A DNA stretch of 64,000 nt from Brachyspira sp. G79 (GTDB taxonomy: Bacteria; Spirochaetota; Brachyspiria; Brachyspirales; Brachyspiraceae): assembly GCF_002379365.1 (NCBI RefSeq), contig NZ_JQIU01000007.1:223679-287678 (forward strand), in the 5' to 3' direction. Of this stretch, positions 34,868 through 44,824 are shown piece by piece. The notes under the pieces are model-generated. The model saw only the letters and a program-made list of their open reading frames with translations. It did no database searches and was not told the origin of the DNA. Both the position numbers and the translations under genes were made by a program. The first letter of the stretch is position 1; the number at the start of each line of letters is the position of its first letter.

Positions 34868-35596
34868 TTATTTATGTAATACTTTATACAAGAAGTCTTT
34901 AACTCTTTCATGCTTAGGATTAGAGAACAACTCATTAGGCTCTTCATCTTCAAGTATTTTTCCGTCATTCATAAAAAGTATTCTAGTAGCAACATTTTTT
35001 GCAAATCCCATTTCATGAGTAACTATAAGCATAGTCATACCTTCTCTTGCAAGCTCAACCATAACGTCCAAAACTTCTTTAATCATTTCAGGGTCCAATG
35101 CTGAAGTAGGTTCATCAAAAAGCATAATGTCTGGTTCCATTGCCAATGCCCTTGCTATGGCTATTCTCTGTTTTTGACCGCCTGAAAGTTTATTAGGGTA
35201 TACATCTTTTTTATCTACTAGTCCTACTTTTTCTAACAATTCAATAGATTTTTTTTCTGCATTCTCTTTTGAAATCTTTTTTACTTTCATAGGAGCTAAA
35301 GTAATATTTTTCATAACTGTTTTATGAGGAAACAAATTAAAATGCTGAAATACCATTCCAAGTTCCTGACGCATAAGGTTAATATCAGTATCTTTGTCCA
35401 TAATATTTTTGCCGTTTATGATAATGTCTCCTTCCGAAGGCTCTTCAAGACGATTAATGCATCTTAAGAATGTTGATTTACCGCTTCCAGAAGGTCCTAT
35501 TATAGCAATGATTTCACCTTTTTTTACATCAACATCTATACCTTTAAGAACTTCCAGTTTACCGAATTTTTTATGTAAATTTCTTATCTTAATCAC
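34868..35596 (-). CDS. Polar amino-acid ABC transporter, ATP-binding protein
   Basis: 242 residues from a GTG at 35596, overlapping the permease end by 8 nt, so translation is probably coupled. Walker [19 protein letters not shown], signature [20 protein letters not shown], Walker [16 protein letters not shown]. GlnQ-like; the [16 protein letters not shown] segment is typical of amino-acid importers. The substrate cannot be told. Confidence 0.95.
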   Translation of the reverse strand: MIKIRNLHKKFGKLEVLKGIDVDVKKGEIIAIIGPSGSGKSTFLRCINRLEEPSEGDIIINGKNIMDKDTDINLMRQELGMVFQHFNLFPHKTVMKNITLAPMKVKKISKENAEKKSIELLEKVGLVDKKDVYPNKLSGGQKQRIAIARALAMEPDIMLFDEPTSALDPEMIKEVLDVMVELAREGMTMLIVTHEMGFAKNVATRILFMNDGKILEDEEPNELFSNPKHERVKDFLYKVLHK

Positions 35597-36302
35597 TTTC
35601 TCTCAAACCCTCCTCAACTTTTCTCATAAACATAGCAAATATTGAAGTTAGTATAAAATATATTATCCCTACAGCAATTAAAGGTTCAACTCCTCTGTAG
35701 GTTTGGCTTGTAATGATATTAGCAGATCTAAGAAGGTCAACTCCTCCTATAAACCCTACAACAGAAGTTTCTTTAAGAAGTGCTATAAACTCACTTACAA
35801 GCGGAGGAAGTATCTTTTTTATTGCCTGCGGTATTATAATTTCCTTCATAGAAAGAGAGTAATTCATACCCAAAGCTCTGGCTGCTTCCATCTGTCCTTT
35901 ATCCAAACTCTGTATACCAGCCCTTATAATTTCAGCAACATAAGCTCCAGAGTTAATACCGAAAGCAATGGCTGCTATAATAAGTATAGGTGTGTCTCTT
36001 AAACTATCAACAAATACCACATTAGCCCATATCATAAGCTGTACAACAACTGGAGTTCCTCTTAAAATATTGACATATAAAAATGCTATTTTTGAAAGAG
36101 GATTAAAATTACTAAATTTTTTCGAGTTTTTGAATGGATAAAATTCTGAAAGCTGAAGCAAAGCTATAAAAATACCTAGTATAATACCTATAATAGTAGC
36201 AAGGGCAGTTGTTCCTACAGAAAATATCAATCCTTTTATAATATAGATGTATCTACCATTGGATATGAATATTACTTTAAGAAGTTCCAAATATTCAAGC
36301 AT
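35589..36302 (-). CDS. Polar amino-acid ABC transporter, permease
   Basis: 237 residues, about five membrane helices. The N-terminal [19 protein letters not shown] and the EAA loop [20 protein letters not shown] are those of His/Glu/Gln/polar amino-acid permeases. It works with the lipoprotein encoded upstream and the ATPase encoded downstream. Confidence 0.94.
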   Translation of the reverse strand: MLEYLELLKVIFISNGRYIYIIKGLIFSVGTTALATIIGIILGIFIALLQLSEFYPFKNSKKFSNFNPLSKIAFLYVNILRGTPVVVQLMIWANVVFVDSLRDTPILIIAAIAFGINSGAYVAEIIRAGIQSLDKGQMEAARALGMNYSLSMKEIIIPQAIKKILPPLVSEFIALLKETSVVGFIGGVDLLRSANIITSQTYRGVEPLIAVGIIYFILTSIFAMFMRKVEEGLRESD

Positions 36303-36328
36303 ATAAACAAACCTTTATAGAAATATAT

Positions 36329-36400
36329 CTTCTCTTTAAGTTTTTTATATATAAATATTTTAATTTATATTATCAAAATTAATTAAAAAATAAAGAGAAG
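36329..36400 (-). other. Intergenic hairpin in the amino-acid transporter operon
   Basis: CTTCTCTTTA (36329-36338) and TAAAGAGAAG (36391-36400), extended by T/A runs, with a long AT loop. It lies between the lipoprotein and permease genes, where such folds often protect the lipoprotein mRNA or reduce downstream expression. Confidence 0.5.
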
Positions 36401-36423
36401 ACATATATATATTTTAATTATAA

Positions 36424-37167
36424 TTAATTTGCAAAATATTTATTGAGTAAAGTTTCATAAGTTCCGTTTTCATTAATAGTTTTTAGAGCATCATTTACTT
36501 TAGTGAGAAGTTCGGTATCATCTTTTCTCATGGCTATAGAATACTCTTCAGTAGCAGAATCAGTTTCTATTAATTTTAATTCTTTATTTTGAGCAACATA
36601 ATTTTTAGCAGGTTCATAGTCTAAAACCACAGCATCAACTTTTTGTGATTTTAATGCTAATATAGTTTCAGAAGTAGCATTGAATTTTTGAACTTCTACA
36701 TTAGTCATTTCACTAACCAAAATATCTCCAGTATATCCTAATACAACCCCAACTTTTTTGCCTGCAAAATTATCAAAAGATGATATATCAGTATTATTTG
36801 AAAGTACGACTATAGACTGTTTAGAATTATAATAAGGTTCAGAGAAATTAACAAACTGTTTTCTTTCTTCTGTTGCAGTCATACCTGCTACTATAAGGTC
36901 TATTTTTTTAGCTTCTAAAGCTGGAAGAAGTCCGTCAAACTGCATGTCTACAACTTCAATTTCAGCTCCTATTAATTTTGCAATTTCATTTATCAAATCT
37001 ATATCAAAACCAACAATATTATCACCTTCTCTATATTCGAAAGGTTCAAATTCAGCATTTGTTCCTACATAGAGTTTATTTTTATCCTCTTTTTTCTGAC
37101 AGCCTATAAATACGGTTAAAATAATAGATATGGCTATAATTATTCTAAAAAGATTATTTTTAAACAT
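36424..37167 (-). CDS. Polar amino-acid ABC transporter, substrate-binding lipoprotein
   Basis: 247 residues with lipoprotein signal (IIIAISIILTVFIGC, Cys about residue 23). SBP_bac_3 fold: NAEFEPFEYREGDNIVGFDI, AGMTATEERKQFVNFSEPYY and VDAVVLDYEPAKNYV. First gene of the three-gene uptake operon; GGAG 8 nt upstream. Ligand unknown. Confidence 0.95.
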   Translation of the reverse strand: MFKNNLFRIIIAISIILTVFIGCQKKEDKNKLYVGTNAEFEPFEYREGDNIVGFDIDLINEIAKLIGAEIEVVDMQFDGLLPALEAKKIDLIVAGMTATEERKQFVNFSEPYYNSKQSIVVLSNNTDISSFDNFAGKKVGVVLGYTGDILVSEMTNVEVQKFNATSETILALKSQKVDAVVLDYEPAKNYVAQNKELKLIETDSATEEYSIAMRKDDTELLTKVNDALKTINENGTYETLLNKYFAN

Positions 37168-37402
37168 GGCGGGCTCTCCTAAATTATTATAGTGTGAATT
37201 AATTAAAAAATACTATATGTAAAAATTTTTTATTTCAAATAATTTTATATAATAATATAAAAAAGTCAAGGTAAAAATAAAAATACTAATCATATAACAA
37301 AATATATTATTAACTGTTTAAAATATAAAGAAAATAAATAAATTTGTATAAAAAAACTATATAATATATAATTCTAACAATTTATAAAAAACAGGAGTAT
37401 TA

Positions 37403-38010
37403 ATGCGGGGTTCTGCTGTAGCAATAATATTTATAGTAGTAAACATAATAGCAGTAAGTATATTTTTAATAGTATCTACAACATCTATTAAAACTTCTAT
37501 ATTAACAGAGGAAAAATTATCAAGAGAATCTTTAAACACTATTATAGATATATATTATAAAAAAATATAGCATCTCAAAATTATTATAATGCAGTATCTG
37601 TTATACCAAGAATAGATATATATACGCTTCATTCATTAAGTAATTATATACAGAGGGTAAAAACTATAGAAGCCGATGCTACACTTATAGAAAAACCATT
37701 AACATTTCAGGAATATCAGTATCTTCAGGCTAGAATAACAGAAAATATTGATAAAATTAATTATACAGCAAGAAACTATCCAGTTCTTAGAACCAATCAG
37801 AATTATATAACAGCATTAAGCGAAATGCGTCCTATAATAGAAGATGAGAAAAAATCTATTTCACTTTATAACAATTATGTTGCTGAATATAACAAATTAA
37901 CTACAACTCCTCCTTCAAGTATAGTGGCTGGAATAATGGGAAAATTTCCTTTTTTAAGATTTGAAACGGGTACTAATATTATAGCACAAACCGCACATAT
38001 GTTTCAATAA
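37403..38010 (+). pseudogene. LemA-like protein gene, frameshifted
   Basis: An ATG at 37403 with AGGAG opens 55 codons (one N-terminal membrane helix) and stops at 37570 just after a run of seven A (37559-37565). If the run had eight A, the frame would continue to 38010 and give about 202 residues. The restored C-terminus reads YPVLRTNQNYITAL, then YNNYVAEYNKL, then SSIVAGIMGKF, the LemA pattern (YP.L.AN, YN..V..YN, P..I.A...GF). LemA proteins are membrane-anchored helical proteins of unclear role. The N-terminal half is less conserved. It is the second gene here broken in an A7 tract. Confidence 0.72.
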
Positions 38011-38127
38011 TTATTAATAAAATATAAAAAATAATATTTATTGTATGTTATTGTATTTGCAAAAAATGTAAGTTTTACTATAATATAAACATGATGCAGA
38101 GCAAATATATGGAAACATACAAACTTT

Positions 38128-39162
38128 ATGAATAATATAGAAGATTTAAAAAATCTAAAAAGAGTAACTCAGAAAGAAATAGCAAAAAGACTTGGAATAA
38201 GCAGAACTACTGTTGCAAGGGCTATAAACGGCAGTGAGTTTATTAAAGAAGAAACAAAATCAAAAATACTTGAATTAGCCTCAAAGCTCAATTATGAAAA
38301 AAATTATATAGGAAGTTCTTTAGCAAATCAAAAAGAAAAGATTGTTCATTGTTTAGTAGCATATTCTTTCAATGAGTTTTATACCAGCGAAATTATACGC
38401 GGATTAAATACTGTATCGAAAGAGTATTCAATATACAATTATAATCTAAAAATAACAGCTACAGAAATACATTCCCCAGATAAACAAATAGAACTACTTA
38501 AAAAAATATTAAAAGAAGATGATATAGACGGACTTATAATAACACCATTAAATAGAGATGTTATTTATGATATTTTAGAGCCTTATTTTAATAAGATAAA
38601 AATAATATCTATAGGAACAAGACTTTCTGAAAAGATTGCCCATGTTGGTCCTAATCATATAAAACAAGGTGCTATGGCAGCTGGTATAGTTTCTAATATG
38701 CTTAGAGATGATGAAGGACTTCTTATAATAGATAATGGTGATGATAAAATATCTTCTGGAATGTATTTAGAAGGTTTTTTAGAGAGAATAAAACATACAA
38801 ATATAAGTATATTAGGTCCCATATTATGCGGTAATATAGAAGACAGTATTTACACAATCAAAGAAATGTGTGTTAAATATGATATTAAAGGTATTTATAT
38901 AAATAGATACGCTCAGGAAATATACGATATAATAGACAAAAATATATTAAATGGTAAAAAAATAGTTACACATGGTATGGCAGGAAGTATAAAATCATTA
39001 ATAAAATCTGGTATAATATCATTTACTATTATGGAAGAAGTATTTATGGAAGGATATGATGCGGGTAAAATGATGTTTGAAATGATATATAAAAATCATA
39101 TAACTAATAATTGGAAAGTATCTGATTCTAAAGTGATATTTTTTGAGAACTTAAGTATTTAA
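38128..39162 (+). CDS. LacI-family transcriptional regulator
   Basis: 344 residues. The helix-turn-helix is VTQKEIAKRLGISRTTVARA (residues 13-32) followed by the hinge INGSEFIKEETKSKILELA. The rest is a periplasmic-binding-protein-like sensor domain (DGLIITPLN, GAMAAGIVSNML, GIISFTIMEEVFMEGYDAG). It should respond to a sugar or related metabolite. No sugar-use genes are adjacent, so its targets lie elsewhere. Confidence 0.9.
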   Translation: MNNIEDLKNLKRVTQKEIAKRLGISRTTVARAINGSEFIKEETKSKILELASKLNYEKNYIGSSLANQKEKIVHCLVAYSFNEFYTSEIIRGLNTVSKEYSIYNYNLKITATEIHSPDKQIELLKKILKEDDIDGLIITPLNRDVIYDILEPYFNKIKIISIGTRLSEKIAHVGPNHIKQGAMAAGIVSNMLRDDEGLLIIDNGDDKISSGMYLEGFLERIKHTNISILGPILCGNIEDSIYTIKEMCVKYDIKGIYINRYAQEIYDIIDKNILNGKKIVTHGMAGSIKSLIKSGIISFTIMEEVFMEGYDAGKMMFEMIYKNHITNNWKVSDSKVIFFENLSI

Positions 39163-39233
39163 TTTTATTAGACAACTATATATTCATACATTACACTTAC
39201 TGCTTGCATAAAAAATTTATTTGATAATTTCAC

Positions 39234-39262
39234 TTGATAAAATTAACATATTGTGATAATAT
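39234..39262 (+). promoter_or_regulatory. Promoter of rplS
   Basis: TTGATA (39234-39239), 17-nt spacer, TAATAT (39257-39262), about 90 nt before the rplS start. Confidence 0.6.
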
Positions 39263-39351
39263 ATTTAAGATATATTATATGATGTTATATCTGTTTACTT
39301 TTTCAAAATTAGAAATTAAATAATATTAATAAATTTATTAGGAGATATAAA

Positions 39352-39783
39352 ATGGAGCAAAAGATAAGATTAGTAGAAGCAAAATATAAAAAAGAAGCTA
39401 TTTTGCCTTTTGAAATAGGTGATACAGTAAAAGTATGGGTTAAAATTATAGAAGGCGACAGAGAAAGATTACAAGCCTATGAGGGTACTGTTATTTCTAT
39501 ACGCGGTAAAGGAATTAATAAAAGTTTTATAGTAAGAAAAATCTCTTATGGTGTAGGTGTTGAGAGAATATTCCTTCTTAATTCTCCTAGAATAGATCAT
39601 GTTGATATTATACGTAAAGCTAAAGTAAGAAGAGCTAAACTCTACTATTTAAGAAAGAAAGTTGGTAAAAAAGCACGCTTAGTAGAAAGATTAGGCGTGA
39701 AAATTCCTAAACATTCAGATTTGATTAAAAATACTGCAGAAGAAAATAAAGCTGAAGAAAGCGATTCTTCAAAAGCAGAATAA
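39352..39783 (+). CDS. rplS: Ribosomal protein L19
   Basis: 143 residues with a good AGGAG. The L19 core ([36 protein letters not shown]) is complete; a Glu/Ala/Ser-rich tail of about 25 residues is an extension. It sits at the 30S-50S interface. The usual partners rpsP, rimM and trmD are not next to it; an NfnA-like gene follows after 37 nt. Confidence 0.97.
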   Translation: MEQKIRLVEAKYKKEAILPFEIGDTVKVWVKIIEGDRERLQAYEGTVISIRGKGINKSFIVRKISYGVGVERIFLLNSPRIDHVDIIRKAKVRRAKLYYLRKKVGKKARLVERLGVKIPKHSDLIKNTAEENKAEESDSSKAE

Positions 39784-39820
39784 TGTTTTTTAATTTTGTT
39801 ATTTTTTAAGGAGAATTTTT

Positions 39821-40648
39821 ATGGGTTATAAAATAGTTGCCAAAGAACAATGGTCAGAAAAAGTATTTATGATGAAAGTTGTAGCTCCTGATATAGCTAA
39901 GCATCGTAAAGCAGGTAACTTCATCATTTTCAGATTAGATGAAAAAGGCGAAAGAATACCGCTTACTATAGCTGATGCTGATACAGAAGCTGGAACTATT
40001 ACTATAGTAACTCAAAGTATAGGATATTCTACTTCTAAACTTATGCAGCTTAAAGTAGGTGATGAAATATTAGACGTTATAGGACCTTTAGGTCAGCCTA
40101 CTCATATCGAGAAAAAAGACGGTATAGTTTTAGGTGTAGGAGGCGGTGTTGGTATTGCACCTTTACATCCTATAATGGAAGCTCATCATAAAGCTGGAAA
40201 TAAAGTTATCTCTATATTAGGTGCTAGAGATAAATCACTTATCATTATGGAAGATATGATGAGAAAAATATCTGATGAAGTACTTATTTGTACTGACAAT
40301 GGAAGCTATGGAGAAAAAGGGGTTGTTACAAATATGATAGAAAGAATCTATGACAGAGGAGATAAAATATCTGAAGTTATAGCTATCGGACCTGCTATTA
40401 TGATGAAATTTGTAACTATACTTACTAAAAAATATAATCTTCCTACAGTTGTTAGTTTGAACCCTATTATGATAGATGGTACTGGTATGTGTGGATGCTG
40501 CAGAGTAAAAGTTGGCGATCAAACTAAATTTGCATGTGTTGAAGGTCCTGAATTTGACGGACATTTGATTGATTTTGATCTTCTTATGAAAAGACAGGCT
40601 ATGTACAAAAAAGAAGAGCATGAATGTAATTTAAAATTGGCTAATTAA
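39821..40648 (+). CDS. NfnA/SudB-like ferredoxin-NADP reductase subunit alpha
   Basis: 275 residues. An FAD-binding beta-barrel (RIPLTIADADTEAGTITIVT) and NAD-binding domain (VGGGVGIAPLHPIMEAHH) are followed by a 2Fe-2S site in the C-terminal DGTGMCGCCRVKVG and FACVEGPEFDGHLIDFD. This matches the small subunit of NfnAB/SudAB, which couples NADH, NADPH and ferredoxin by electron bifurcation. The motif reads CGCC where CGGC is usual. The large subunit (NfnB/GltA-like) normally follows but is absent here; comM comes next after a 500-nt gap. Confidence 0.85.
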   Translation: MGYKIVAKEQWSEKVFMMKVVAPDIAKHRKAGNFIIFRLDEKGERIPLTIADADTEAGTITIVTQSIGYSTSKLMQLKVGDEILDVIGPLGQPTHIEKKDGIVLGVGGGVGIAPLHPIMEAHHKAGNKVISILGARDKSLIIMEDMMRKISDEVLICTDNGSYGEKGVVTNMIERIYDRGDKISEVIAIGPAIMMKFVTILTKKYNLPTVVSLNPIMIDGTGMCGCCRVKVGDQTKFACVEGPEFDGHLIDFDLLMKRQAMYKKEEHECNLKLAN

Positions 40649-40668
40649 TTTTTATTAAATTTGTATTT

Positions 40669-40703
40669 AAAAGTTATAGTCCAAATTGGGCTATAACTTT
40701 TTT
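40669..40703 (+). terminator. Terminator after the rplS-nfnA pair
   Basis: AAAAGTTATAGTCC pairs with GGGCTATAACTTTT with a 5-nt loop, followed by TTTT, 20 nt past the stop. Confidence 0.85.
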
Positions 40704-41144
40704 ATTTATGCGGTATATACCTAAACAACTATAATTTGTCAAAAATTAATTTTTTAATTTTAAATATTTGCAAGGTTTCACAGTCATAATACAGTTCTTT
40801 TATGACGTCTATACACCACACTCTGCGTGCCACAACTGCAAACGAAGGAAATACTATTAAGTATAGGTGTATGCGGCAAAAAAGCTGATAATTCTATATA
40901 ATATGCACCAATTGACAAAATAAAATCATTCCAATATAAAATATAATCTTTCGCTACTACGCAGAACGAACCACAACTATAATTTAAAAATAATAAATTA
41001 AAAACTTATAAATATTAATAAAACAAGTCTAATAAAAAATATTAATTTTTTACAATTTTATGTAAATTCTAGGCTTAAAATGATAAAAAACTTTGTTTAA
41101 CTATAAGCATATAAATAATAATGATTAAATAACGGAGTTTTTAT
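40704..41144. other. Intergenic region with decayed repeats
   Basis: No gene. It holds the dispersed repeat at 40714-40745, a GC-richer core at about 40770-40880 (CACAGTCATAATACAGTTCT) and AAACAAGTCTAATA at about 41024, also found at 43001. Confidence 0.5.
40714..40745 (+). repeat. Dispersed repeat, copy 2
   Basis: TATATACCTAAACAACTATA followed by ATTTGTCAAA, matching the block at 4463-4494. Confidence 0.5.
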
Positions 41145-42668
41145 ATGCATACAAAAATATATTCAGAAGCTCTTTACGGAATAGAAGGAATACCTATTGT
41201 AATAGAAGTTAATATATCAGAAGGATTGCCTAAATTTGATGTTGTAGGACTTCCAGACCAAGCAGTTAATGAGGCTAAAGAAAGAGTAATAGCAGCAATA
41301 AATAACAGTGACAGATTTTTTCCGCCAAAAAGAATAACTATCAATTTAGCACCTGCCGATATAAAAAAGACTGGGAGTATGTATGATTTGGCATTTGCTT
41401 TGGGAATACTATCATCAAGTGCTCAGGTATTTTTTTCAGATTCTATGGAAGATACTATTATACTTGGAGAGCTTGCTTTAGATGGAAGTGTGAGAGAAGT
41501 AAAAGGAATATTTTCAATGCTACTAAATGCCAAAGAACTAGGGATAAAAAATGCTATTATACCATTTAACAATATGGAAGAAGCTAATATAATAGAAGGG
41601 CTTAATCTTTATCCAGTAAAAACACTTAAAGAGGCAATAGATGCTGCAGAAGGAAAAAAGGCTTATATAGTTTCAGAAGGAAGATTTAATTTTGATATTT
41701 CTGATGATGATAAAATAGATTTTTCAGATGTTAAAGGTCAGGAATATGCCAAAAGAGCCGCAATGATTGCAGCTGCTGGCGGGCATAATTTTATAATGAT
41801 AGGAGCTCCAGGATGCGGAAAAACTTTAATAGCAAAAAGAATACCTACAATACTTCCGCCTCTCACTTTTGAAGAAGCATTAGAGATAACAAAAATATAT
41901 TCTTCTTACGGGCTATTGTCAAAAAATATGCCTATAGTAAAAAAACGCCCATTTAGAATACCACATCATACTTCATCTTATGTAAGCCTTGTAGGAGGGG
42001 GAAGAAATATAAAGGCTGGAGAAATTACATTAGCACATAATGGTGTTTTATTTCTTGATGAGTTTGTAGAGTTTCAAAGTTCAGCATTACAAACTTTAAG
42101 AGAGCCTATGGAAGAGAAAACTATAACTATAAGCAGAGCAAATGGCAGTATTTCTTTTCCTGCTAACTTTACATTGATTGCAGCTATGAATCCATGTCCC
42201 TGCGGTTATTACGGAGATGAAAAACATACTTGCAGATGCTCTGACATAGCTAGAAAAAAATACATTGCAAAACTTTCAGGACCTATACTAGACAGGATAG
42301 ATATATCAATAGAGGTGCGTGCTGTTGATTATAATAAAATGACTTCAAAAGCTGATGGAGAAAGCTCTAAATCTATGCGAAAAATAGTTACAAAAGCAAG
42401 AAAAATACAGGAAAAACGATTTAAAGAAAACTCACTTAAAATATTTTCAAACTCTTCTATGGGTATAAAAGACACTGAAAAGTTCTGCATATTAGACGAT
42501 AAAGCAAGAAATTTACTTAATCTAGCTATGGAAAGATTTTCAATGAGTGCAAGAAGCTATAATAAAATATTAAAAGTATCAAGGACTATAGCCGATTTGG
42601 AAGAAAAAGAGATTATAGGAGTTGATCATGTTACAGAGGCACTTCAGTACAGATTTAATTTGAATTGA
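41145..42668 (+). CDS. comM: ComM/YifB-family Mg-chelatase-like AAA ATPase
   Basis: 507 residues, full length. An N-terminal Lon-protease-like domain (GLPKFDVVGLPDQAVNEAKE) is followed by the AAA core: Walker A IGAPGCGKTLIAKRI, Walker B LAHNGVLFLDEF and a four-Cys zinc site in NPCPCGYYGDEKHTCRC. In other bacteria ComM is a hexameric helicase that helps branch migration during natural transformation. GGAG before the ATG. The gene stands alone. Confidence 0.93.
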   Translation: MHTKIYSEALYGIEGIPIVIEVNISEGLPKFDVVGLPDQAVNEAKERVIAAINNSDRFFPPKRITINLAPADIKKTGSMYDLAFALGILSSSAQVFFSDSMEDTIILGELALDGSVREVKGIFSMLLNAKELGIKNAIIPFNNMEEANIIEGLNLYPVKTLKEAIDAAEGKKAYIVSEGRFNFDISDDDKIDFSDVKGQEYAKRAAMIAAAGGHNFIMIGAPGCGKTLIAKRIPTILPPLTFEEALEITKIYSSYGLLSKNMPIVKKRPFRIPHHTSSYVSLVGGGRNIKAGEITLAHNGVLFLDEFVEFQSSALQTLREPMEEKTITISRANGSISFPANFTLIAAMNPCPCGYYGDEKHTCRCSDIARKKYIAKLSGPILDRIDISIEVRAVDYNKMTSKADGESSKSMRKIVTKARKIQEKRFKENSLKIFSNSSMGIKDTEKFCILDDKARNLLNLAMERFSMSARSYNKILKVSRTIADLEEKEIIGVDHVTEALQYRFNLN

Positions 42669-43262
42669 TTATTATTAAAAGTATAAAATATACTTGTTTC
42701 AAAACTACTTGACAAGATTATATATAAAAATTTAATAATTTATCAATTATATAAATAATGTTTTATATGTTGTACAAATTATTATTTTAGTATATAAATA
42801 TCCAGTCTTTCATGTCTGCGGACAGTACCCACTTATTTGTGCAACCTATACCTGACGGTACTTATATGACCGAAAAAGAAGTGGGCTTTAAGAAGTACTC
42901 AGAACGGCGGACTGTGTACTTTGTAAGGACAAATCAACTCTTATAAAATAAAAAACACTAAAAATTAAAACAGTATAATTATCTATTGGTTTAATTTTTA
43001 AACAAGTCTAATATATAAAAATAACTATAAAGAAAAAATAGTAGTGTATATTTTTATATTAGCTGTATAAAAACAAAAGATTACAACACATCTAATATTT
43101 AAATATTTTTATATACTTTTTACAAAAAATATATTTTTTTAAATAATACTTTAATAATATACCGTATATATGTAATTTTAACCATTTTTAATATATTGAG
43201 GTTGATATATATTAAATATATGTTATCATAACATGTATATAGGACTTTTATATGGATATGGT
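42669..43262. other. Intergenic region occupied by a MITE-like element
   Basis: About 590 nt without a gene, mostly filled by the element at 42692-43008; the remainder is featureless AT-rich DNA before the receptor gene. Confidence 0.5.
42692..43008. repeat. MITE-like element, copy A
   Basis: About 317 bp bounded by ACTTGTTT (42692-42699) and AAACAAGT (43001-43008). AT-rich flanks surround a GC-richer core with internal pairs CCCACTT/AAGTGGG (42828-42834 with 42879-42885) and AGTAC/GTACT (42824 and 42895). The left flank reappears inverted at the right end of the 50241-50566 region, including the exact block ATGTTTTATATGTTGT. Confidence 0.5.
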
Positions 43263-44741
43263 ATGAAGATTGTATCTGGCAGATTCTTCTCTAAATCTGA
43301 GTTAAGAAATAGAATATTAAGAGATGTGATTATATTAGTATTGTTCTTATTTATAGCTTTTTTGGTGTATATACAGATGAGAAGCCCTATACCTATTAAA
43401 TTTATTTTTAAATCTCTATTTCAGGACGTAAAAACTTCTATAGTAGAAGAATATTCCAAAATATTTTACCCTACATACTACTTCTCTATGCAGATGACGC
43501 CCATATTTGATATAGTAAATCAAGCACCTGAAGCATATAAAATACTTATAACAAATTTCTTTCCAAAGCATACATTTATAGAAAAAGCTGCCATGAAAGT
43601 CGGAAATAATTATATGTCTATTACCAAAGAAGGAAACGGATACAAGGTTGTAGGGCATATTGTAACCAATAGCAATGAAAGCAATCAGTATGCTTCTGTA
43701 CCTTTTGAACAATTAAGTATAGATTCTTTCTATGTAAAAGACGGAAAACCTTATATACATTTAATATACATAGCAAATGAAAATATAGCATTTGAATATA
43801 TATCTCAGTTTAATGTTAATTTTAATGATGTTGAGCTTAAAAATATAGAAAATATTTACGCTTATTTAGTTACTGGAAACAGCAAAATTACTTTTCCAGT
43901 ATCATACAATAGTACAAACAGCAATACAAACAATAATATAACAGCACTTGATTATAATGCTATAGCCGATATTATGACTAAAGAATTTAACGGTACTAAT
44001 GAAGACATGATAAAAGTATATTATAAAGATAATGTATATTGGGGATATAAGGGTTCATTCTCTGTAGCGGACAATAATATAGAAATAGGCATCATCATAC
44101 CAGAAAAAGCACTTATAAATAAAATACAGGTTCCTATTATACTATTCTTAATAGTATTTATTGCTGTTAGTGTAATACTTGTTGTCATATTAGCAATACA
44201 TTATATTAGAATTATAGAAGACCTTAAAAGAAATCACATGAATATAAAGAAAATCATTGAAGAAGGCGAAAACACTAATGTAGAGTTCAAATCTACATTA
44301 AGATACGACAGCAATACAGAAAAAATCAATAAAGCATTAGAAGAAGTAATCATGAAATCAATCGCCGCATTCAGTAATACAGAGGGCGGAAGATTATTTA
44401 TAGGTATATCGAATGACGGCGAAATATTAGGTCTTGAGCATGATTATAGCACATTAAAACATGCCAACAGAGATTTTTTTGAGCTTCATTTAAGAACACT
44501 CATTGAAACCTATTATGGAAATGCTTTCTCTGCTGAGGGAATAAGAATCGATTTTGTTACCGAAGATGAAAAAGATATATGTATAGTTTATATTAGTAAG
44601 GGAAAAGAGCCTGTATATACTAAAATTACAAATAAACAAGGGGCAAAAGAAGAGAAATTCTATATACGTGTAGGAAACTCTTCAAGAGAAATAGCTAATG
44701 CCAGCGAAATAATAGCTTATGTTAAAAAGCATTTTAAATAA
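43263..44741 (+). CDS. Membrane receptor-like protein with cytoplasmic AlbA_2 domain
   Basis: 492 residues from the ATG at 43263; an upstream in-frame ATG at 43233 has no ribosome binding site. Layout: N-terminal membrane helix (VIILVLFLFIAFLVYI), an exported domain of about 240 residues with many Asn and Tyr, a second helix (FLIVFIAVSVILVVILAI), then a cytoplasmic domain starting EEGENTNVEFKSTLRYD and continuing IAAFSNTEGGRLFIGISNDG. That last part is the AlbA_2 (Schlafen-like) pattern, associated with nucleic-acid or nucleotide binding. The exported region matches no family I know. The plan is that of a one-component transmembrane sensor; the signal and output are unknown. Confidence 0.82.
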   Translation: MKIVSGRFFSKSELRNRILRDVIILVLFLFIAFLVYIQMRSPIPIKFIFKSLFQDVKTSIVEEYSKIFYPTYYFSMQMTPIFDIVNQAPEAYKILITNFFPKHTFIEKAAMKVGNNYMSITKEGNGYKVVGHIVTNSNESNQYASVPFEQLSIDSFYVKDGKPYIHLIYIANENIAFEYISQFNVNFNDVELKNIENIYAYLVTGNSKITFPVSYNSTNSNTNNNITALDYNAIADIMTKEFNGTNEDMIKVYYKDNVYWGYKGSFSVADNNIEIGIIIPEKALINKIQVPIILFLIVFIAVSVILVVILAIHYIRIIEDLKRNHMNIKKIIEEGENTNVEFKSTLRYDSNTEKINKALEEVIMKSIAAFSNTEGGRLFIGISNDGEILGLEHDYSTLKHANRDFFELHLRTLIETYYGNAFSAEGIRIDFVTEDEKDICIVYISKGKEPVYTKITNKQGAKEEKFYIRVGNSSREIANASEIIAYVKKHFK

Positions 44742-44824
44742 TTAAATGTTTTATATATCTAACTTGACTATTTATAATTAATACCATATAATAATTATTA
44801 TTAATAATAAAGGAGTGTTTATAT

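Noticed and set aside
37357-37539. Minus-strand 60-codon frame at the start of the LemA-like gene
   Set aside because: The plus-strand reading has AGGAG, a membrane helix and, after one base correction, a recognisable family pattern.
42815-42930. Structured non-coding RNA such as SRP RNA, 6S RNA or tmRNA in the GC-rich core
   Set aside because: No conserved signature of these RNAs is present, and related cores occur in other gaps, favouring a repeat.
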